Positions 1-5,708 of a stretch of DNA of 5,708 bases are shown here, piece after piece (the first letter of the stretch is position 1; the number at the start of each line of letters is the position of its first letter). The stretch is from contig WREJ01000081.1 of NCBI GenBank assembly GCA_009779395.1, forward strand, positions 1 through 5,708, read 5' to 3'. The notes under the pieces were generated by a model, which saw nothing but the letters and a program-made list of their open reading frames with translations, had not been told where the DNA came from and searched no databases. The stretch comes from Coriobacteriia bacterium (GTDB taxonomy: Bacteria; Actinomycetota; Coriobacteriia; WRKU01; WQUG01). A program made the translations under genes and the position numbers.

Positions 1-544
1 CGACAAAGCGCTTTACGGGATAGGCAGCAACATCTGTGACAATCGCAGCAGCATCTGCCTGTATGTAGCCAAATCCTGTCTCGGGGTGGGTTGGACGCAG
101 TCCAATAGTAACCAAGCTACCATCTGCTGCAGCTGCTATCGCTGCCTGCATGGTCGTGACCCACTGCTCGCCGCTTTGCGTCAGGTGGTCAGAGGGCAGC
201 ATGATAACAACAGCCTCGGGGTCACGCGCCAGCACAACGGCAGCAGCCAGGGCAAGTGCCGGTGCCGTATTACGCGGTGCTGGCTCGATAATATAGTGCA
301 GGTCACGGTCTCCCCATCTGTCATGTGACAGCAGATGATTGCGCAGCTCGTCAAGCAGAATAGCACCCACGACCACATGAATGTCACCATCTGCACCAAG
401 AACTTGCTGTGCGCGGTCAAGCGCGTCTATCACCAGCGAGTCTGTGCCAAAAACGTTCAGCATTTGCTTGGGGGCAAGTTCGCGCGACAGCGGCCAAAAG
501 CGCGTACCACTACCACCAGCCAAAATCACTGCATGAAGTGCCAT
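1..544 (-). CDS. manC: Mannose-1-phosphate guanylyltransferase, N-terminal 181 residues (3' end beyond the left edge)
   Basis: Catalyses mannose-1-phosphate + GTP to GDP-mannose + PPi in the cytoplasm, feeding surface polysaccharide or glycoprotein synthesis. Reading the minus strand from the ATG at 544 gives an uninterrupted frame to base 1. It starts MALHAVILAGGSGTRFWPLS (residues 1-20), the nucleotide-binding signature of the family, with the usual R-E-L-x-P-K-Q at 21-27. Further family motifs follow: EPAPRNTAPA at 87-96, LPSDH at 116-120, the G-x-R-P-T-x-P-E-T-G-F-G-Y-I block at 148-161, and VKRF at 177-180, where the family continues FVEKP. This is about half of the transferase domain, so the window cannot show whether it is the short GMP-only enzyme or the bifunctional form with a C-terminal mannose-6-phosphate isomerase cupin. 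The start is well fixed: it overlaps the ahbD stop by one base and has a near-perfect Shine-Dalgarno. No damage is seen in the visible part. Confidence 0.93.
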   Translation of the reverse strand, partial: MALHAVILAGGSGTRFWPLSRELAPKQMLNVFGTDSLVIDALDRAQQVLGADGDIHVVVGAILLDELRNHLLSHDRWGDRDLHYIIEPAPRNTAPALALAAAVVLARDPEAVVIMLPSDHLTQSGEQWVTTMQAAIAAAADGSLVTIGLRPTHPETGFGYIQADAAAIVTDVAAYPVKRFV

Positions 545-561
545 CAGCTTTCACCGCCTTT
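542..561 (-). promoter_or_regulatory. Ribosome binding site and TGATG stop-start overlap coupling ahbD to manC
   Basis: On the minus strand, bases 561-551 read AAAGGCGGTGA, one mismatch from the ideal AAAGGAGGTGA. Six bases then lead to the manC ATG (544-542). The ahbD stop TGA (546-544) shares its last A with that ATG. The Shine-Dalgarno lies inside the last ahbD codons. This is the classical arrangement for translational coupling and fixes the manC start. Confidence 0.85.
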
Positions 562-1722
562 TGCTGTAAAACCCAAAGGAACATAAGAACAGTAGGGTTC
601 TTCTGCTAGGTAGTCGCCGCCCGTAGCCTCGAGCGCACGTGCACGGCAGCCACCACAGACGCCCCGGAATTCGCAGGCACCACATTTGCCCTTCAGTTTG
701 TCGTAGTCGCGCAAGTCGCCTAGGACAGCGGAGTTTGTCCATATATCACTAAAGGACTCGCTTGTAACATTCCCCAGTTGCCGGTCAAAGTAACCGCAGG
801 GTTGTATGTCTCCCACGTGACTAATAAAGCAAAAGGTGATGCCACCCAAACAGCCACGTGTCATGGCATCAAGGCCATACTCCTCAACGGTAACCTCGCG
901 TCCCTCTTGTGCGGCAAGCTGGCGAATAATGCGGTAGTAATGGGGTGCATCGGTTGGCTTAAAGTGCAGCGGGCTGGTCTTTTGACGGTGGTACGCCCAG
1001 GTCAGCACCTCTTCGTAGCGTTGTGGCGTTAGTTCTTGGTCGGCAAGATCTGCAGCACGCCCCGTTGGCACCAGCATAAAAATGTGGAAGGCATCAACCT
1101 GCAAGTCTTCTGCCAGCTGATGGATTTGTTCGAGGCGGTCAGCGTTGTGCTTGGTGACCGTCGTGTTGATTTGCACCCCAACGCCAGCTGCTTTGGCATG
1201 CTTGATGCCCTCCACAGCTGCCTCGAAAGAGCCCGGCATGACCCGAAAATCATCGTGTTCTGCCGCCGTGGGAAAGTCAAGGGACACCGAAATGCGCGGA
1301 ATCTTGTGCTGTGCTAGTTTTTGGGCAATCTCTGCCGTAATAAGGGTCGCATTAGTACCAACAACGGGCATGGCACCTGCCGCGTGCGCATAATCGATGA
1401 TGTCCCAGATATCTGCACGCAGCAGCGGCTCACCGCCCGTCAAAATGATGATGGGATTGGTGATGGTCACGATGTCATCGATGACCGCTTTAATCTGGTC
1501 AAGGCTCAGTTCGCCCTCGTAGGGTCCGTAGCGCGCAGCGGCGCGGCAATGCACACAATTCAGGTTGCAAGAACGCGTAATCTCCCAGGCAATAATCCGT
1601 GGAGCCTTGACGTTTGTGCGCTGCTCATAAGAAACAGCCGACGGGCCGCCACCCGGCGCAAAGCCAATGCTGCGTGCTCCCCCGCGTTGTTGGCGGCAAC
1701 TGCCTGTATGCATGTGTGGCAT
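544..1722 (-). CDS. ahbD: Radical SAM/SPASM protein, probable heme b synthase AhbD (Fe-coproporphyrin III decarboxylase)
   Basis: AhbD oxidatively decarboxylates two propionates of Fe-coproporphyrin III to vinyls, giving heme b without oxygen, as the last step of siroheme-dependent heme synthesis. The 392-residue product has the radical SAM cluster motif C52-x3-C56-x2-C59 in an AWEITRSCNLNCVHCRA block, and TGGEP at 95-99. Its SPASM-like C-terminal region for an auxiliary Fe-S cluster carries C291, C298, C309, C347, C350, C356, C359 and C378. The blocks VQINTTVT (183-190), FHIFMLVPTGRA (212-223), CGGCRARA (356-363) and YLAEEPYC (371-378) match what I recall of AhbD more closely than AhbC or NirJ. 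Residues 1-40 are a Gly/Arg-rich extension before the barrel. The ATG at 1722 has AAGGGGAG ten bases upstream (1740-1733); an ATG at 1713 is less well placed. Position beside hemB supports a tetrapyrrole role. The main alternatives are NirJ-type heme d1 proteins or a peptide-modifying SPASM enzyme. Confidence 0.85.
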   Translation of the reverse strand: MPHMHTGSCRQQRGGARSIGFAPGGGPSAVSYEQRTNVKAPRIIAWEITRSCNLNCVHCRAAARYGPYEGELSLDQIKAVIDDIVTITNPIIILTGGEPLLRADIWDIIDYAHAAGAMPVVGTNATLITAEIAQKLAQHKIPRISVSLDFPTAAEHDDFRVMPGSFEAAVEGIKHAKAAGVGVQINTTVTKHNADRLEQIHQLAEDLQVDAFHIFMLVPTGRAADLADQELTPQRYEEVLTWAYHRQKTSPLHFKPTDAPHYYRIIRQLAAQEGREVTVEEYGLDAMTRGCLGGITFCFISHVGDIQPCGYFDRQLGNVTSESFSDIWTNSAVLGDLRDYDKLKGKCGACEFRGVCGGCRARALEATGGDYLAEEPYCSYVPLGFTAKGGES

Positions 1723-1754
1723 CCTGGACGTACTCCCCTTCTACGGCGCTTAAC

Positions 1755-2732
1755 TTAGGCAGCTAACCACGCCGCGACATCTTTGGCGTGGTAGGTGATT
1801 ATCAGGTCTGCTCCGGCTCGCTTAAAGCTGTGCATCGTTTCAAGCACAACACGTTTTTCGTCAATCCAGCCCTTGGCAGCCGCAGCTTTGACCATGGCAT
1901 ATTCGCCGCTCACATTATACGCGCAGGTCGGATAGCCAAATTCGTCTTTTATCAGGCGGAGCACGTCCAGATATGCCAGCGCAGGCTTGACCATGACGAT
2001 GTCTGCCCCCTCGCTGATATCAAGTGCTGTTTCGCGCAGAGCTTCGCTTGCGTTAGCGCTGTCCATCTGGTACTGGGCACGGTCTCCAAAACTAGGTGCC
2101 GAGTCTGCCGCGTCACGAAAAGGTCCGTAATAGCCGCTTGCGTACTTTGCGCTGTAGGCCATAATGGGCGTGTTCTCAAGGCCTGCAGCGTCCAGTGCTG
2201 CACGAATCACCCCAACGCGACCGTCCATCATGTCAGAGGGCGCGACCATGTCGGCACCAGCACGCGCATGGGAAAGCGCGACGCGCGCCAGCAGATCAAG
2301 CGTCGGGTCATTTTGCACGTAACCACTGGCATCGGGCAGACCACAATGCCCGTGGTCGGTGTACTCACACAGACAGACATCGGTGATGACATAAAAATCG
2401 GGATGGGCGGCTTTAATGCTGCGAATTGCTTCTTGTACAATGCCGTTATCTGCGTAACCCTCACTGCCCAAAGTATCTTTTTCGGCAGGCAAACCAAAGA
2501 GGATGGCTGCCAGAATACCCAGACGCTTTAGTTCGGCAATTTCTGCGTCTAGCTGGTCCAGACTCAGCTGGAAAACACCAGGCATCGAGGCAACTTCATC
2601 ACGAACACCACTGCCTGGCTTTACAAAAAGCGGATAGATGAGATCATCAGTCGTCACCACATTCTCGCGCACCAAGGCGCGGATGGACGCATTCGCGCGC
2701 AAACGACGTGGTCGATACTCTGGATAATTCAT
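1755..2732 (-). CDS. hemB: Delta-aminolevulinic acid dehydratase (porphobilinogen synthase), zinc type
   Basis: Condenses two 5-aminolevulinate molecules into porphobilinogen, the common precursor of heme, siroheme and cobalamin, in the cytoplasm. The protein is 325 residues from the preferred start, the normal family length. It opens with the usual Y-R-P-R-R-L-R. The catalytic zinc site is visible in [14 protein letters not shown], with Cys 120, 122 and 130, so this is a Zn-dependent enzyme and not the Mg-only Asp type. Schiff-base lysines are K196 in SAKYAS and K249 in [15 protein letters not shown] starts at 164 and QMDSAN at 222. All key residues are present. The start at 2732 is chosen over an ATG at 2750, which would add six residues, because AAGAGG lies seven bases before the 2732 ATG while the 2750 ATG has no Shine-Dalgarno. 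It heads a probable hemB-ahbD-manC operon, with 32 bases before ahbD. Confidence 0.97.
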   Translation of the reverse strand: MNYPEYRPRRLRANASIRALVRENVVTTDDLIYPLFVKPGSGVRDEVASMPGVFQLSLDQLDAEIAELKRLGILAAILFGLPAEKDTLGSEGYADNGIVQEAIRSIKAAHPDFYVITDVCLCEYTDHGHCGLPDASGYVQNDPTLDLLARVALSHARAGADMVAPSDMMDGRVGVIRAALDAAGLENTPIMAYSAKYASGYYGPFRDAADSAPSFGDRAQYQMDSANASEALRETALDISEGADIVMVKPALAYLDVLRLIKDEFGYPTCAYNVSGEYAMVKAAAAKGWIDEKRVVLETMHSFKRAGADLIITYHAKDVAAWLAA

Positions 2733-2739
2733 GCCCGCG

Positions 2740-2747
2740 CCTCTTTT
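2740..2747 (-). promoter_or_regulatory. Ribosome binding site deciding the hemB start
   Basis: On the minus strand 2747-2740 reads AAAAGAGG, seven bases upstream of the ATG at 2732-2730. The upstream in-frame ATG at 2750 overlaps this site and has only CTGACAACCCAC before it, with no purine-rich match. The site therefore favours the start that gives [11 protein letters not shown]. Confidence 0.7.
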
Positions 2748-2776
2748 CATGTGGGTTGTCAGTGCACACAGTAGAT

Positions 2777-2805
2777 ATTATAGCGCGAGGTAGACGCCTA
2801 GGGCA
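2777..2805 (-). promoter_or_regulatory. Putative sigma-70-type promoter of the hemB-ahbD-manC operon
   Basis: The minus strand has a perfect -10 hexamer TATAAT at 2782-2777. At 17-bp spacing the -35 position (2805-2800) reads TGCCCT, a poor match to TTGACA, and no TGn extension precedes the -10. Transcription would start near 2770 and give a leader of about 38 bases before the hemB ATG. A strong -10 with a weak -35 is typical of promoters that need an activator, and an inverted repeat is centred on that -35 zone. The start site is a prediction from sequence only. Confidence 0.55.
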
Positions 2806-2818
2806 CACCAGACGTCTA
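2791..2818. promoter_or_regulatory. 28-bp imperfect inverted repeat over the hemB -35 region, candidate operator
   Basis: On the minus strand the arm TAGACGTCTGGT (2818-2807) and the arm CCTAGGCGTCTA (2802-2791) are inverted copies matching at 9 of 12 positions, separated by GTGC. The outer six bases, TAGACG and CGTCTA, match exactly. The centre falls at about 2804, inside the predicted -35 element and about 35 bases before the expected start of transcription. Symmetry, length and position suit a dimeric regulator. No specific regulator is recognised, and some chance symmetry is possible. Confidence 0.4.
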
Positions 2819-2854
2819 ATCTCTGCGTCAACTACTGGATTGTCCCTGTGGAGT

Positions 2855-2893
2855 GAGGGGGCGCGCTCCTGTTTGTCAGTAGCGCGCCCCCTC
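2855..2893. terminator. Perfect 13-bp GC-rich hairpin between the RCC1 gene and hemB, probable terminator
   Basis: GAGGGGGCGCGCT (2855-2867) pairs without mismatch with AGCGCGCCCCCTC (2881-2893) around a 13-base loop. It lies 61 bases past the stop of the RCC1-type gene and upstream of the hemB promoter, which is the place for a terminator of the surface-protein transcript. On the minus strand, however, the bases after the stem are ACTCCACAGGGA, without a U-tract. The T-rich tail (TTGTTGATTCTT, starting at 2895) is on the plus strand. It may stop transcription without a U-tract, may mainly block plus-strand transcripts, or may protect an mRNA 3' end. Confidence 0.6.
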
Positions 2894-2911
2894 CTTGTTG
2901 ATTCTTAACCC

Positions 2912-2940
2912 CGTCACCCCAGACTCGATCTGGGGTCTCT
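2912..2940. repeat. Short REP-like palindromic element
   Basis: ACCCCAGA (2916-2923) and TCTGGGGT (2929-2936) form a perfect 8-bp stem around CTCGA. The flanks give CGTCACCCC...GGGGTCTC, the form of widespread REP-like intergenic palindromes that begin GTCA(C/T)CC and end in GG(A/G)TCT. It lies between the RCC1-type gene stop and the 13-bp hairpin. A dispersed-repeat identity is inferred from form; copy number cannot be seen in this window. It could also simply be a second 3'-end hairpin. Confidence 0.45.
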
Positions 2941-2954
2941 GCACAAGGTGTGTG

Positions 2955-5708
2955 CTAGTGCGTCAAAACCTGCAATTGCACATCTCTGCGTCCGCGTCTG
3001 GTTGCCGTAACCATCACGATTAACCCCACAATCGTCATCAACAACAAGGCGGAACCAAAGTTACCCACATCTAGTCCTGCTTCAATGGTTGCAGAATGTG
3101 TGTTGGTAAATGCTGCTCTGTTTGCAGCTTCTCCCAGTATTTGTACAGGAACTGTTAGTGCGGTGTTTGGCATATCTGCTGGTGCTACAACAACGGGTAG
3201 ACCGTTAGTAGCTACGGCAACAGAAGGTGTGTAGTTGGCTGCAGCTTGTTCTGTGACGCTGTATCTGGTTCCTACATGAGTTCCGGCAAAGACGAGTGTC
3301 TGACCATGACGCAGGCTCACTGTTTGTGTTGCAGTACTGCTAAAGAACAGATAGGCACCACTGTCACTTGTTCCGGCAATAGTTCCGTTGTCTGCTGTTG
3401 TAACAACAGTAGGTACACCAGCAATAGTCTCTACTACATATGCTCGGTATCCGGTAAGTGTCGTAAGTAGCGAGGGTACTTGCACACTCAGCTCAAAGTC
3501 AAACAGTCGCATCTGGTTTGCCATAACTCCTGCGACTTCTTTAGAAATGCGAAGTCCTGCTGCAACACTTGGGTCAAGCGGATCATCGTTGTCGTGATCT
3601 CTGATAAAGATGTTGGTGAATGTCAGAGCGTCTTCTAGATTATCAGTGATGTCAATTTTAGGTCCTGGAACACCATCTACTACCAGTTGCAAGAATATTG
3701 CTCTAACAAAAAGGGAGTTTGCAGGGGAAGGTGAGGGCAAGTTTTCTACCTGGAAGGTAATTTGGTACACCGTCGGGTCGAAAGTCATTGTTTCTGTGTC
3801 AGTATTGGTAAATGTGTCATCTGCCTCGCTAATGCGATAGACATACACACCTGCAAAGGGGAAGGGCAGGTCATTTCCTAACAAGAAATCAGAAATGCGT
3901 GTGATAGTTATTGTGTCACCATCTACTGTTCCCATATCTGTGCTGCTAAAAGCAACAGGGTCTACGCTTAAAGTTGGCATATATGCAAGACTTGCTGTTG
4001 CAGTTTCTCCGTTTAAACTGTACGCATCGATGTTAAAGATAAAGTTTGTATCAGGTGCAACAGTACCTTCTGGCATCAGCAGGTTTTTGGTGATTGCCAG
4101 GTCGAGATCTCTTGGTTCTGTGACAAATTGGTGAAGCAGCGGTTCTGCCATAGGAAGAACATTTCCTGGATTTGCTGCTTCAAATTCTCCTTCTACTTCA
4201 TACCTAGTGGCGTAGTCTAAAAGACCTGCGAGAGGAATCGTCAGTACCGTGTCACCTTCGGTCCATGTTGCCGTTGTTAGATCGAGTAGCGTGCCGTTGA
4301 GCACTACAATAGCTGTTGCTCTATTTACGGCATGGCTAAAGGTAATAACCATGCTTTCTGTCGTGATTGCTACACCACTACCCTGCGGCGTAATGCTTTC
4401 TGTAAAAAGTGGTTCCCAGATAAGGGCAGGAGTAAGACGATCAATCATGTTGCCCAAACCTACTTGACCAACCCAATTTCCGCCCCACCCCCACAGATTG
4501 CCATTTGTTTTCATGCCCAGAAAATGGCAATACTGCGCAGAAGACACCTCTACCCAATCAGTAGCGGTACCTACCTGCGTCGGCACAATGGTGTTGCCCA
4601 TACCAGCGCCCAGTCCTGTTACGCCAAATTCGTTCCATCCCCATGACCAGATTGTACCGTCTGCTGCAAGAGCAAGGGCAGCGGCATTTGATGCAGACAC
4701 CTGCCTCCAGTTAGTGGCAGTACCTACCTGTGCAGGTGTTAGTTGATTGCCTGTGTAAGTGCCCAGTCCTGTTCTGCCACCTGAGTTCCATCCCCATGAC
4801 CAGAGCGTACCATCTGATTTGAGGGCAAGGGAGTGTTGCCACCCTGCAGAGACAGACGCCCAGTTAGTATCACTGCTTACTTGCGCAGGTGTCCATTGAG
4901 CGGCATCAAGAGAAGTTCCTATTGGTAAGCCTACTATTCCTGTTGCGCCAAATTGATTATTTCCCCATGACCAGAGGGTACCGTCTGTTTTGAGGGCAAT
5001 AGAGTGATTACCTCCTGCAGACACTGCTGCCCAGTCAGTATCACTGCCTACCTGGACAGGTACATACTGAACTATTTCAGTAGTATCGATTCCTGCTCTG
5101 CCCGACCTGGCCTCTCCCCATGACCAGAGCGTGCCATCTGCTTTGATGGCATGAGAGGTCGTGTTACCTGTAGACACCAACACCCAGTCAGTATCACTGC
5201 CTACCTGTGCAGGCACCAATTGAGCATTTACTGTATCACCCAGTCCTGCTGCGCCCCAGTCGTTGTCTCCCCATGCCCAGAGCGTGCCATCTGACTTTAT
5301 AGCAAGAGAGTGAAAATCGCCTGCAGTCACCGATACCCAGTCGGCATCACTACCTACCTGCGCAGGTATGAGTTGCTCGTCGAAATCAGTGCCCAGTCCT
5401 GTTGCGCCAAAGGTGTTACCTCCCCATGACCAGAGCGTACCATCTGCTCTGATGGCAAGGGAGTGAGCACCTCCTGCAGCGAAAGTCGTTGCTTCTGGCA
5501 TGATACCTGCAGAACTGAAGGGTGAGATACCCCCAGAAACCACAGCTGGTGCTTCGTTAGGTACAAAGCCGTCATCTGCTGATGTTATAACTGGCTGAAA
5601 AGCAGCTTGAACGGGTTGCAGGATAGATTGCAAGGCAGCAGAGTTTGCAACAGCAAGGATGGGTACCATCAGTAGAAAAATCGCTGCGATTAGCAAGGTG
5701 AACTTAGA
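2955..5708 (-). CDS. Secreted RCC1-repeat propeller surface protein with Ig-like and pilin-type domains and a C-terminal membrane anchor (5' end beyond the right edge)
   Basis: Function unknown; probably a cell-surface binding or adhesion protein. The frame is open to the right edge, reading SKFT before a TTG at 5696; that TTG has no Shine-Dalgarno, so the true start is probably outside the window. Residues are counted from the TTG (1-913). Residues 1-20 are a signal-peptide hydrophobic core ending near AVANSA. Residues 72-426 hold seven RCC1 units of the form G-x-H-S-x-A-x-x-x-D-G-T-L-W-S-W-G, enough for a complete seven-bladed propeller. About 430-528 resembles a bacterial Ig-like (SbsA/Big_5) domain with ITFSHAVN. 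About 530-697 resembles a Spy0128/FctA pilin domain (ITKNL, VYRISEAD, FTNIF). About 714-867 is DUF7601-like (LRISKEVAG, RYSVTEQ, AAFTNTH). Residues 881-898 are a membrane helix followed by TRRGRR, with no LPXTG. The propeller is the clearest part; pilin-domain calls rest on motifs. Confidence 0.88.
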   Translation of the reverse strand, partial: SKFTLLIAAIFLLMVPILAVANSAALQSILQPVQAAFQPVITSADDGFVPNEAPAVVSGGISPFSSAGIMPEATTFAAGGAHSLAIRADGTLWSWGGNTFGATGLGTDFDEQLIPAQVGSDADWVSVTAGDFHSLAIKSDGTLWAWGDNDWGAAGLGDTVNAQLVPAQVGSDTDWVLVSTGNTTSHAIKADGTLWSWGEARSGRAGIDTTEIVQYVPVQVGSDTDWAAVSAGGNHSIALKTDGTLWSWGNNQFGATGIVGLPIGTSLDAAQWTPAQVSSDTNWASVSAGWQHSLALKSDGTLWSWGWNSGGRTGLGTYTGNQLTPAQVGTATNWRQVSASNAAALALAADGTIWSWGWNEFGVTGLGAGMGNTIVPTQVGTATDWVEVSSAQYCHFLGMKTNGNLWGWGGNWVGQVGLGNMIDRLTPALIWEPLFTESITPQGSGVAITTESMVITFSHAVNRATAIVVLNGTLLDLTTATWTEGDTVLTIPLAGLLDYATRYEVEGEFEAANPGNVLPMAEPLLHQFVTEPRDLDLAITKNLLMPEGTVAPDTNFIFNIDAYSLNGETATASLAYMPTLSVDPVAFSSTDMGTVDGDTITITRISDFLLGNDLPFPFAGVYVYRISEADDTFTNTDTETMTFDPTVYQITFQVENLPSPSPANSLFVRAIFLQLVVDGVPGPKIDITDNLEDALTFTNIFIRDHDNDDPLDPSVAAGLRISKEVAGVMANQMRLFDFELSVQVPSLLTTLTGYRAYVVETIAGVPTVVTTADNGTIAGTSDSGAYLFFSSTATQTVSLRHGQTLVFAGTHVGTRYSVTEQAAANYTPSVAVATNGLPVVVAPADMPNTALTVPVQILGEAANRAAFTNTHSATIEAGLDVGNFGSALLLMTIVGLIVMVTATRRGRRDVQLQVLTH
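4419..5483 (-). repeat. Tandem RCC1-coding units with a 153-nt period
   Basis: The propeller is encoded by seven tandem units. Aligning the codons for the W-S-W-G core, the equivalent bases lie at 5422, 5269, 5116, 4963, 4792, 4639 and 4483, so spacings are 153, 153, 153, 171, 153 and 156 bases. The 171-base step reflects a six-codon insertion in the fourth linker (around G-L-P-I-G-T). Six units share a nearly identical stretch reading ccatgaccagagcgtacc on the plus strand, with one to four changes per copy. The seventh, nearest the Ig-like domain, has diverged most (LWGWGGN). Confidence 0.85.

Noticed and set aside
86..328. Short open frames on both strands at the left edge
   Set aside because: They lie in other frames of the manC coding region, whose own frame matches the guanylyltransferase family along its whole visible length.
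1321..1758. A plus-strand open frame of 145 codons opposite the start of ahbD
   Set aside because: It is antisense to the conserved radical SAM core, shows no domain, and is explained by the codon bias of ahbD.
1788..2531. A long plus-strand open frame (247 codons) opposite hemB
   Set aside because: It lies wholly antisense to a fully intact hemB, has a Cys/His-rich composition typical of reverse-frame translation, shows no recognisable domain and has no clear ribosome binding site.
2750..2750. ATG at 2750 as the hemB start
   Set aside because: There is no Shine-Dalgarno before it, and the AAGAGG before the ATG at 2732 lies where these six codons would be.
2763..2768. GTGCAC palindrome in the hemB leader
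   Set aside because: It is only six bases long and expected by chance; nothing else supports a site there.
4419..5483. CRISPR-like array suggested by regular 153-nt spacing
   Set aside because: The periodic sequence is coding, keeps one frame throughout and spells RCC1 blades; there are no short identical repeats with unique spacers.
5696..5696. TTG at 5696 as the start of the RCC1-type gene
   Set aside because: No ribosome binding site is seen in the 12 bases before it, the frame stays open to the edge, and a start further out would give the signal peptide its positive n-region (a Lys is already visible).

Overview
The window carries four protein genes, all on the minus strand. In transcription order (right to left) they are: a large secreted, membrane-anchored RCC1-propeller protein whose 5' end lies beyond the right edge; hemB (porphobilinogen synthase); a radical SAM/SPASM protein that best fits AhbD (heme b synthase of the siroheme-dependent heme pathway); and the first 181 codons of manC (mannose-1-phosphate guanylyltransferase), which runs off the left edge. 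I see no rRNA, tRNA, CRISPR array, transposase or integrase.

Layout. 1-544: manC, partial. 544-1722: ahbD, whose stop codon shares one base with the manC start (TGATG). 1755-2732: hemB, 32 bases upstream of ahbD. 2733-2954: the only real intergenic region, holding a hemB promoter with a perfect TATAAT, a 28-bp imperfect inverted repeat over its -35 zone, a perfect 13-bp GC-rich hairpin and a short REP-like palindrome. 2955-5708: the RCC1 surface protein, with a seven-bladed propeller encoded by near-identical 153-nt units, a bacterial Ig-like domain, two pilin-type domains and a C-terminal membrane anchor without an LPXTG motif.

How the genes work together. hemB, ahbD and manC are packed as one transcription unit, probably started from the promoter at about 2777-2805. 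HemB makes porphobilinogen, the common tetrapyrrole precursor. AhbD does the last step of the route that reaches heme through siroheme and Fe-coproporphyrin III. ManC makes GDP-mannose for cell-surface glycans and has no metabolic link to heme; its start is translationally coupled to ahbD. The surface protein upstream looks like a separate unit that ends in the hairpin region.

Organism. Heme through AhbD points to an anaerobe, sulfate reducer, archaeon or some Gram-positives. Pilin-type (Spy0128/DUF7601-like) domains with strong Shine-Dalgarno sites and about 50% GC point to a Gram-positive bacterium. An anaerobic actinobacterium of the Coriobacteriia/Eggerthellales type would fit both, but this is inference and not proven by the window.
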